Below the pieces are notes generated by a model, which was not told where the DNA came from, did not search any database, and saw only the letters and a list, made by a program, of their open reading frames with translations. A program made the position numbers and the translations under genes. From Opitutaceae bacterium (lineage in GTDB: Bacteria > Verrucomicrobiota > Verrucomicrobiia > Opitutales > Opitutaceae): a DNA stretch of 5,382 bases. Shown piece by piece: positions 1 through 5,382 of this stretch; the first letter of the stretch is position 1; each line of letters opens with the position of its first letter. The DNA is taken from contig PMSP01000221.1 of NCBI GenBank assembly GCA_003168315.1, forward strand, positions 1 through 5,382, read 5' to 3'.

Positions 1-163
1 GTCGTCCCGCCGGGAAACGCGATTGCGTTCTGGTCTGCGCAGTAGCAGCCGTACCCTCTGGGTAACTGCGTCGGCCGGCGGTTCGAAACTTCCCGCCTGC
101 CTGACTCGGCTCGGACACGGTTTCTAATCGCGCCTCGCCTCTCAGCTCCTGAGTTCATGTAAC

Positions 164-173
164 TGACCGGTCA
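164..173. promoter_or_regulatory. Perfect 10-bp palindrome TGACCGGTCA, possible operator
   Basis: The sequence TGACCGGTCA is exactly self-complementary, and the symmetry stops at the flanking bases (C163 against T174). Short palindromes with a GACCGGTC core are common among operators of TetR-family repressors. However, no regulator gene is in the window, and the site lies about 290 bases before the hrpB start. Chance occurrence of a 10-bp palindrome in a region of this size is quite possible, so this is only a candidate. Confidence 0.2.
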
Positions 174-383
174 TGACACCGGCCAGAGGAGCTGGTGATA
201 TTGCCTCGGATCCGCATTGCTGCGGTGAGGGGATAGCGGCACCAGCTGCCACCATCCTTTCCCCGGTCGCCCGGGATTATCCCAGTCGTGCTTTCGAAGG
301 GGTTTTCAGGCCTTCGCGCTGCGACTGTTCTATCAAGGAACGAGGTGAGGTTGCGGCTCCGTTACGAAATGGTGAAGCTTTTC

Positions 384-392
384 TTATCCACA
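384..392 (+). promoter_or_regulatory. DnaA box (TTATCCACA), consensus match
   Basis: TTATCCACA is the classic high-affinity binding sequence for the replication initiator DnaA, with no mismatch. It is the first of three such boxes within 71 bases and lies outside the inverted repeat, so its presence is independent of the other two. Binding by DnaA is inferred only from the sequence. Confidence 0.5.
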
Positions 393-412
393 ATTCCCTC
401 ACACTGCGATGC

Positions 413-421
413 TGTGAATAA
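413..421 (-). promoter_or_regulatory. DnaA box (TTATTCACA on the - strand)
   Basis: The + strand reads TGTGAATAA, the reverse complement of TTATTCACA, which fits the consensus TTATNCACA exactly. It lies inside the left arm of the 12-bp inverted repeat at 412-455 and faces the opposite way from its neighbours. Its centre is 29 bases from the box at 384-392. Confidence 0.45.
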
Positions 422-445
422 CCTGCGAGCAACTTAGCTCACCGG

Positions 446-454
446 TTATTCACA
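446..454 (+). promoter_or_regulatory. DnaA box (TTATTCACA)
   Basis: This is an exact match to TTATNCACA inside the right arm of the inverted repeat. Its centre is 33 bases from the box at 413-421, about three helical turns, so the two boxes would lie on roughly the same DNA face. The box ends only 8 bases before the hrpB start codon, so a bound protein there would be expected to affect transcription or initiation of hrpB. Confidence 0.45.
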
Positions 455-462
455 GGCCCAAC

Positions 463-3006
463 ATGTCACCCAGAGACCTTCCCATATACGAGCTGGAGCC
501 CGCCCTTGTCGCGTCCCTGCGCGCCAGAGGGAGGGTGATTGTGCAGGCGCCGACGGGCTCGGGAAAATCGACGCAGGTGCCCCAGATGCTGCTGAGGAAC
601 GGTTTCCTGGACGGCGGACAGGTGGTCGTCCTGCAGCCCCGGCGTCTCGCCGCCCGTATGCTTGCGCGGCGGGTGGCCGACGAGATGGGGACGGATCTCG
701 GGGGCGTCGTCGGCTACCAGATCCGCCTCGAGTCCCGCCTGAGCGAGCGCACGAGGATCCGCTTTGTGACCGAGGGGATAATCCTTCGGCAGATGACCTT
801 CGACCCGGCCCTGCGGGGAGTGAGCGCGGTTGTCTTCGACGAGTTCCACGAGCGCCACCTCTACGGGGATATCTCGCTCGCGAGCGCCCTCAAGCTGCAG
901 CGGACGGAGCGCCCGGACCTGAAGATCGCGGTCATGTCCGCGACGCTGGACGCGGGGGCGCTCCGGGACTACCTGGCCCCCTGCGACGTCCTCGTCTCTG
1001 AGGGCAGGACATTTCCCGTCCGGATCGAGTATCTCGCCAAGACGGCGAACTTCGACGCCGACCCGGTATGGGACGTCGCCGCCCGGGAGTGCGAGCGCGT
1101 GGCCGCCTCCACGGAGGGAGACATGCTGGTCTTCATGCCCGGGGCCTACGAGATCACGCGGACCATCCAGGCGGTCCAGGGAAGCCGCGCCCTGCGCGGC
1201 TTCGCCGCGTTCCCGCTCCATGGGGAGCTGCCCCCGGAGGCCCAGGACCGCGCGGTGGCGCGCACGGCCGGCCGCAAGATCATCGTCTCGACGAATGTCG
1301 CCGAGACCTCGCTCACGATCGACGGGGTGACCGCGGTCATCGACAGCGGCCTCGCGCGGACCGCGCGCTTCGACCCAGCCCGCGGGATCAACACCCTCCT
1401 CGTGGAGAAGATATCGGCGGCAAGCGCCGACCAGCGCGCGGGCCGGGCGGGGCGGACGGCCCCCGGGGTGTGCGTGAGGCTCTGGACCGAGCGCGAGCAC
1501 GGCCAGCGCCAGGCCCATGAGCTGCCCGAGGTGAAGCGCCTCGACCTCTCGGAGGTCGTCCTGACCCTCAAGGCCTCGGGGATCGTCGACGTGGGGTCGT
1601 TCAACTGGTTCGAGCGGCCGGACCCGCGCGGCCTCGAGAAGGCCGAGTCGCTCCTCGCCGACCTCGGCGCCCTCTCGGGCGCGGGGAGGGCGATAACCGA
1701 GATCGGGCGCAGGATGCTGCGCTTTCCGGTGCATCCGCGCTATGCGCGGATGTTCCTGGCCGCCCAGGAGCGCGGCTGCGTGCGCTCGGTGGCCATGATG
1801 GCCGCCCTGACCCAGGGCAGGAACTTCCTCCTCAGGGGCGTGGACCGTCGGGTGGAGGAGGCGCGCGAGGAAACGCTCGGCGAGGAGAACGAGAGCGACT
1901 TCTTCCTCCTCATGCGCGCGTGGCGCTTTGCCGACCGCAGCAACTACTCGGCGGAGTCCTGCCGGCGCCTGGGGATCCATGCCCAGGCCGCGCGCCAGGT
2001 CGGTCCGCTCTTCGAGCAGTTTGTGGGGATAGCCGCGGCCGAGGGCCTCGACGCCTCGGAGCGCCGGGTCGCCGGCAGCGAGGTCTGCAAGTGCGTCCTC
2101 GCGGGCTTCCCGGACCACCTGGGCCGCCGCCTCGATGCCAGCACCCTCCGGTGCGAGCTTGTCCACGGCCGGCGCGGGCTCCTCGCGCGGGAGAGCGCGA
2201 TGGGCGGCGCGAGGCTCCTCGTCGCGGCCGAGATCACCGAGGTGGGCGGCCGCGGGGGGGAGGTGAGCGTCCTGCTCAACATCGCGACGGCGGTCGAGGA
2301 GTCGTGGCTGAGGGAGCTCTTCCCCGGGGAATTCCGGGACGAGCGGGAGGTCGCCTACGACCCGGCGGCCAAGCGCGTCGTCGCCCGCCGCGAGAAGCGC
2401 TTCAGGGACCTTGTCCTCGAGTCCAAGTCGGGCTCGGACGACGTGCCGTCGAACGAGGCGGCGGCGCTACTCGCCCGCGAGGTCGTCGCAGGCCGCATCA
2501 CGATCGACGCCTGGGACGACTCCGTGGAGCAGTGGATCACCCGCGTGAACCGCCTGGCGGAATGGTTCCCGGAGTACGAGGTGAACCCCGTGACGCCGGC
2601 CGACCGGCTGACCCTGATTGAGCAGGTGTGCTACGGCGAGAGCTCGGCTCGCGGCGTGAAGGGGAGGGAGGTGATGCCCGTACTAAGGGACTGGCTGACG
2701 GCCGAGCAGCTGGCGGCGATGGACGAGGCGGTGCCCGAGCGGCTCACGATGGCCAACGGGCGGCGCTCGCGCCTCACCTACGCAGCCGAGGGGCCGCCCG
2801 TCCTGAGCGCCCGGATCCAGGAACTCTACGGGATAGAGGGCCGTTTCTCGCTCGGGCGCGGCCGCATCCCGGTGAAGATCGAGGTCCTGGCGCCCAACCA
2901 GCGGCCGATCCAGGTCACGGACGACCTGACCGGCTTCTGGAGGGACATCTACCCGAAGATAAGGCCCGAGCTCTCGCGCAAGTACCCCCGCCACGAGTGG
3001 CGCTGA
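463..3006 (+). CDS. hrpB: ATP-dependent DEAH-box helicase HrpB
   Basis: This is a complete 847-residue cytoplasmic superfamily 2 helicase, close to the usual HrpB length of just over 800. The helicase motifs are all intact and in order: Walker A APTGSGKST (29-37), motif Ia QPRRLAAR (58-65), Walker B DEFH followed by ER (126-131), SAT (159-161), motif V STNVAETSLTID (276-287) and motif VI QRAGRAGR (324-331). The DEFH form in place of DEAH is typical of HrpB. A winged-helix/ratchet region follows (about 340-530), then an FPDHLGRR segment (549-556) matching the family's FPDR-type motif. The HrpB-specific C-terminus has RPIQVTDDLTGFW (814-826) and YPRHEW (841-846). The family hydrolyses ATP on nucleic acid and is thought to act in RNA metabolism; its exact substrate is not firmly established. 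The ATG at 463 is chosen because an in-frame stop lies at 415-417, no other good start lies between, and the distance to Walker A fits the family. No clear Shine-Dalgarno precedes it (only CAGG at 454-457). It is unrelated to the type III secretion HrpB proteins. Confidence 0.96.
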   Translation: MSPRDLPIYELEPALVASLRARGRVIVQAPTGSGKSTQVPQMLLRNGFLDGGQVVVLQPRRLAARMLARRVADEMGTDLGGVVGYQIRLESRLSERTRIRFVTEGIILRQMTFDPALRGVSAVVFDEFHERHLYGDISLASALKLQRTERPDLKIAVMSATLDAGALRDYLAPCDVLVSEGRTFPVRIEYLAKTANFDADPVWDVAARECERVAASTEGDMLVFMPGAYEITRTIQAVQGSRALRGFAAFPLHGELPPEAQDRAVARTAGRKIIVSTNVAETSLTIDGVTAVIDSGLARTARFDPARGINTLLVEKISAASADQRAGRAGRTAPGVCVRLWTEREHGQRQAHELPEVKRLDLSEVVLTLKASGIVDVGSFNWFERPDPRGLEKAESLLADLGALSGAGRAITEIGRRMLRFPVHPRYARMFLAAQERGCVRSVAMMAALTQGRNFLLRGVDRRVEEAREETLGEENESDFFLLMRAWRFADRSNYSAESCRRLGIHAQAARQVGPLFEQFVGIAAAEGLDASERRVAGSEVCKCVLAGFPDHLGRRLDASTLRCELVHGRRGLLARESAMGGARLLVAAEITEVGGRGGEVSVLLNIATAVEESWLRELFPGEFRDEREVAYDPAAKRVVARREKRFRDLVLESKSGSDDVPSNEAAALLAREVVAGRITIDAWDDSVEQWITRVNRLAEWFPEYEVNPVTPADRLTLIEQVCYGESSARGVKGREVMPVLRDWLTAEQLAAMDEAVPERLTMANGRRSRLTYAAEGPPVLSARIQELYGIEGRFSLGRGRIPVKIEVLAPNQRPIQVTDDLTGFWRDIYPKIRPELSRKYPRHEWR

Positions 3007-3015
3007 GGCGCGGGC
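3007..3015. other. 9-bp convergent intergenic gap
   Basis: Only nine bases separate the hrpB stop (TGA, 3004-3006) from the stop of the opposing glycosidase gene (TAG read on the - strand, 3016-3018). There is no room for a separate terminator, and no hairpin with a T run is visible around the junction. The near-perfect palindrome CGCCACGAGTGGCG (2989-3002) at the very end of hrpB has a workable stem of about 5 bp but no T tract. Transcripts from either side may therefore run into the opposing gene unless ended by Rho or by read-through-limiting structures not visible here. Confidence 0.8.
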
Positions 3016-5382
3016 CTACTCAATGCTGACGGGGCCGCCAAGCAGGATGTTCCTGGAGGAGGAGCCCACCTCGATCGTGTAGGGACCGGGCTCGACCGCC
3101 CAGTCCCCCTTCGCCTCGTCGAAATACGAGAATGCGTGCCGGTCGAGGATGATGGTGATCGTGATCGTCTGGTCCGTGAGGAGGCTCTCCCGGCTGAAGC
3201 CCCGGAGTTCGCGGATGGGGCGCGACGCCTTGGAGGTCACCGGCGGGCTCACGTAGAGCTCGGAGACCTCGTCGCCGGCCTGTGTCCCGTTGTTCGTCAC
3301 GTCAAAGGTCACCGCCCAGTGCCCGTCGCCCGTCGCCTCCACGTGGAACTTGTCATAGTGGAAGGTAGTGTAGGTGAGGCCGTAGCCGAAGGGGTAGAGG
3401 GGGGCGACCCCCTTCGCGTCGAACCAGCGGTAGCCGACGAGGATGCCCTCCGCATAGTTCACCCTCCCGTTTGAACCCGGGTAGTTGCCGAACGAGGGCG
3501 AATCCTCCCTGCGCTTCTCATAGGTGATCGGCAGCCGGCCGCTCGGGTTCACGGAACCCATGAGGATCTCGCCGACCGCGCGGCCGCCCTCCTGGCCCGG
3601 GTACCAGGCCTGCAGGACCGCGGGGACGCGCCCGATCCAGTCGGCCGTGCCGACGACGCCGCCCGAGTTGATGACGACGATCGTCCGCGGGTTGAGCGAG
3701 GCGGCGCTCCGGATGAGCTCGGCCTGGTCGTTCGGGAGGTCATAGGCCCGGTCCGCACCCTCGCCCTCAAGCATGAGGTTGAACCCGGCGCAGACGACGA
3801 CGGCGTCCGCGGAGCGCACCCGCGCGGCCTGTTCCTCCGTCAGGAGCGGCGGGGCCGCGCCCCATGCGAACCGGACGGCGGGCGACCCCTGGTTGTCGTA
3901 TCTGACCTCGACCGCGACCGAGTGCCTCGAGCCGGACTCCAGCTGGACCTCGGCGAAGAGGGCGTCGCTCGGGTTGGACCAGCTCTCGATGATGTTCTTG
4001 CCGTCCAGCTGGACGCTTACGTTGCCGTGGTTCTGGACCATGAAGATGTACTTGCCGCCCGAGGGGACGCGGATCGCGCCGCTCCAGCGGGCCCAGTAGG
4101 AGGATACGTCGACGCCGGGGGCCGGAGGCCGCTCGCTCCAGTCGTGGTCGATCCGAAGGTCCGCCATCGAAGCGATGACCTTCCGGTTTCCCCAATCCCC
4201 GGACATGAATTCCAGCTTGAGGGGACCCTCGTAGGACGTGCGGGCCAGGAGGCTTGCCATGAGCTCGGGGCCCGGACCGGGGATCGCGTCAATCCTCACC
4301 CTCGTCCCGGCGGCCTTCCGCAGGCCGTCCAGGACGCTCACGTAATGGAAGGGCTCGGTGTGCCCGCTGCCACCGCCCGCCGGGAAACCGGCGGCGTTCG
4401 GGCCGAGGACGGCGATCCGCCTCAGCTTCTTCCCGCCCAGGGGAAGGGCGTTGTGGTCGTTCTTGAGGAGGACGATCGCCTCGCGGGCGATCTTGAGGGC
4501 CACGGCGGCGCTGCGGGGGTCGTCCTTCGGGATCGAGGGGATCTCCTGCTGGCGGTCGAGGAACCCGTTGGCGATCTCGAGCCTGAGGATCCGGCGCACC
4601 TTGTCGTCGATCGTCGCCTGGGTCACCTGGCCGGAGGCGAGGAGCGGTTTCAGCGTCGCCGCGTTCATGAACTGCCCCGAGGGCATCTCGAGGTCCAGGC
4701 CCCCGTTCGCGACCCCGAGCGTGTCGTGGGCGGCGCCCCAGTCCGACATGAGGACGCCCTGGAAGGCCCAGTCCCCCTTCAGCACCTTGTTGTTCAGCCA
4801 GTCGTTGGCGCTGCAGTAGGTCCCGTTCAGGCGGTTGTAGGCCGACATGACGGCCCAGGCGTGGCCCTCCTGCACGGCCGCCTGGAACGCCGGCAGGTAG
4901 ATCTCCCTCAGCGCCCGCTCGCTCACCCGGGCGTCGATCGTGCCGCGCTCGGTCTCCTGGTTGTTGGCGGCGAAGTGCTTCACGGTGGCAGCGACACCCT
5001 GGCTCTGCAGGCCCGTGACGATCTGGGTCGCCATCGAAGCCGCGAGGTACGGGTCCTCCGAGAGGTACTCGAAGTTGCGGCCGTTCTGGGGCACCCGGTT
5101 GATGTTGACCGCCGGCGCCAGCATGATGTTGACGCCGCGCGACCGGGCGTCGCTGCCCATGGACGCCCCGAACTCCCGGGCGAGCCCCGTGTCCCACGAG
5201 GCCGCGAGCCCGATCGTCGCCGGGTAGGCCGTCGACGGGCCGTAGTTGCGGACGCCGAGCGGGCCGTCGGCCATCTTGATCTCGGGGATCCCGAGCCGCG
5301 GGACGGCCCTGATGTAGAAGTCGCGGTCGCCGCCGAGGAGCGAGAGCTTCTCGTCGGGGGTCAGCCTGCCGAGGAGGTCCGC
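3016..5382 (-). CDS. Glycoside hydrolase family 3 beta-glucosidase-type enzyme with PA14 insert (N-terminus outside window)
   Basis: The frame is open to the right edge: 36 codons upstream of the ATG at 5272-5274 read as typical GH3 N-terminal sequence (DLLGRLTPDEKLSLLGGD, then VPRLGIPEIKMADGP). That ATG is therefore internal, and 788 residues are visible. Numbering from the edge, the barrel domain shows the substrate-binding DGPLGVR (39-45), NFEYLSEDP (103-111), KHF (135-137) and the nucleophile Asp214 in GVLMSDWG (codon 4741-4743). The second alpha/beta domain starts near 290. A PA14 domain (about 386-509) is inserted in it. After the insert comes GEGADR (540-545), whose Glu541 (codon 3760-3762) is the likely acid/base. 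YPFGYGLTYTTF (663-674) and a fibronectin III-like domain (about 690-771) close the protein. GH3 enzymes of this kind release terminal beta-linked sugars, usually glucose, with retention; the PA14 domain can shape the active site and substrate size choice. Exact substrate (glucoside, xyloside or other) cannot be read from sequence. A signal peptide, if any, lies off the window, so location is unknown. Confidence 0.95.
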   Translation of the reverse strand, partial: ADLLGRLTPDEKLSLLGGDRDFYIRAVPRLGIPEIKMADGPLGVRNYGPSTAYPATIGLAASWDTGLAREFGASMGSDARSRGVNIMLAPAVNINRVPQNGRNFEYLSEDPYLAASMATQIVTGLQSQGVAATVKHFAANNQETERGTIDARVSERALREIYLPAFQAAVQEGHAWAVMSAYNRLNGTYCSANDWLNNKVLKGDWAFQGVLMSDWGAAHDTLGVANGGLDLEMPSGQFMNAATLKPLLASGQVTQATIDDKVRRILRLEIANGFLDRQQEIPSIPKDDPRSAAVALKIAREAIVLLKNDHNALPLGGKKLRRIAVLGPNAAGFPAGGGSGHTEPFHYVSVLDGLRKAAGTRVRIDAIPGPGPELMASLLARTSYEGPLKLEFMSGDWGNRKVIASMADLRIDHDWSERPPAPGVDVSSYWARWSGAIRVPSGGKYIFMVQNHGNVSVQLDGKNIIESWSNPSDALFAEVQLESGSRHSVAVEVRYDNQGSPAVRFAWGAAPPLLTEEQAARVRSADAVVVCAGFNLMLEGEGADRAYDLPNDQAELIRSAASLNPRTIVVINSGGVVGTADWIGRVPAVLQAWYPGQEGGRAVGEILMGSVNPSGRLPITYEKRREDSPSFGNYPGSNGRVNYAEGILVGYRWFDAKGVAPLYPFGYGLTYTTFHYDKFHVEATGDGHWAVTFDVTNNGTQAGDEVSELYVSPPVTSKASRPIRELRGFSRESLLTDQTITITIILDRHAFSYFDEAKGDWAVEPGPYTIEVGSSSRNILLGGPVSIE
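3625..3996 (-). other. placeholder
   Basis: Part of the glycosidase coding region on the - strand, spanning the segment after the PA14 insert that includes the likely acid/base Glu541 and the end of the PA14 domain; no separate gene is proposed here. Confidence 0.1.

Larger units (their letters stand above)
412..455. repeat. Perfect 12-bp inverted repeat just before the hrpB start
   Basis: The arms are CTGTGAATAACC (412-423) and GGTTATTCACAG (444-455), perfectly complementary over 12 bp with a 20-base spacer. The spacer has a nested 4-bp pairing, GAGC (427-430) with GCTC (437-440), around a 6-base loop. A folded transcript would therefore form a 12-bp stem, a 3x3 internal loop and a 4-bp top stem. 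No T run follows on either strand, so it is not a standard terminator. The right arm ends 7 bases before the ATG at 463. It could be a protein-binding dyad (each arm holds a DnaA box), or an RNA hairpin that would mask the ribosome entry region if transcribed. Confidence 0.75.
1..462. other. Noncoding region upstream of hrpB with several short palindromes
   Basis: No reading frame here looks like a gene. The longest, 82 codons on the + strand at 173-421, has mixed third-position bases unlike the strongly G/C-ending codons of the two real genes, and it resembles no family I know. Composition is about 62% G+C over 1-360 and about 47% over 361-460, against roughly 70% in the genes. Small perfect inverted repeats are visible: 141-145 with 149-153 (5 bp), 262-266 with 271-275 (5 bp, 4-base loop) and 295-300 with 311-316 (6 bp, 10-base loop). 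None is followed by a T run, so none is a typical intrinsic terminator. The left edge could hold the last few codons of a neighbouring gene (a + frame closes at 43-45), but that is too short to judge. I recognise no tRNA or other structured RNA. Confidence 0.6.

Noticed and set aside
77..101. A tRNA T-arm-like segment around GGTTCGAAAC
   Set aside because: The stem has a mismatch and a G-T pair, and no matching acceptor strand, D-arm or anticodon arm could be placed upstream.
1..158. A - strand frame starting with ATG at 156-158 and open to the left edge
   Set aside because: The roughly 52 residues are Arg-rich with no family resemblance, no ribosome binding site and mixed codon use. It is too short to support without the sequence to the left.
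295..316. A 6-bp hairpin CGAAGG/CCTTCG as a possible terminator
   Set aside because: It has a short stem, a 10-base loop and no T run on either side.
173..421. An 82-codon + strand frame in the upstream region
   Set aside because: It has unbiased third codon positions, no recognisable motif and no ribosome binding site, and it overlaps the DnaA boxes and the left arm of the inverted repeat.
466..2166. A 566-codon open frame on the - strand antisense to hrpB
   Set aside because: It lies wholly opposite a certain gene, its protein is a low-complexity mix rich in Arg, Gly, Ala, His and Pro with no recognisable domain, and such long antisense frames are expected in GC-rich DNA.
3625..3996. A separate feature within the glycosidase gene (listed at very low confidence in the features)
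   Set aside because: It is simply part of the GH3 coding region and should be ignored as an independent annotation.
4289..5197. A 302-codon alternative - strand frame inside the glycosidase gene
   Set aside because: It is a frame-shifted shadow of the GH3 gene, which has clear conserved motifs throughout the same interval.

Overview
The window is about two thirds or more G+C (roughly 70% in the genes by eye). It holds two long protein-coding genes in tail-to-tail orientation, plus one noncoding upstream region. The gene set, the GC content and the HrpB sequence style (for example a start of the type MSPRDLPIYELE) suggest a free-living, polysaccharide-degrading Gram-negative bacterium. My best guess is the Verrucomicrobiota (Opitutales-like) group. 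This is an impression from family resemblance, not a measured assignment.

Layout. Positions 1-462 contain no convincing gene. The first 360 bases are about 62% G+C and hold several short palindromes. The last 100 bases (361-460) drop to about 47% G+C and carry three exact 9-base matches to the DnaA-box consensus TTATNCACA. Two of these lie in the arms of a perfect 12-bp inverted repeat that ends only 7 bases before the next gene. Positions 463-3006 (+) encode a complete DEAH-family ATP-dependent helicase of the HrpB type, with all helicase motifs intact and the diagnostic HrpB C-terminus. After a 9-bp gap, positions 3016-5382 (-) encode the C-terminal 788 residues of a glycoside hydrolase family 3 beta-glucosidase-type enzyme with an inserted PA14 domain. 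Its 5' end lies beyond the right edge of the window.

How the genes relate. The helicase (RNA metabolism) and the glycosidase (oligosaccharide breakdown) are convergent, so they are not an operon, and nothing in the sequence links their functions. The helicase here is the housekeeping HrpB family and not the type III secretion protein that shares the name.

The one structure not explained by ordinary genes is the DnaA-box/inverted-repeat cluster at 384-455. It could be part of a replication origin, a DnaA-titration or DnaA-responsive control site, or a hairpin controlling the helicase gene. I see no convincing sign of a new multi-gene system in this window.
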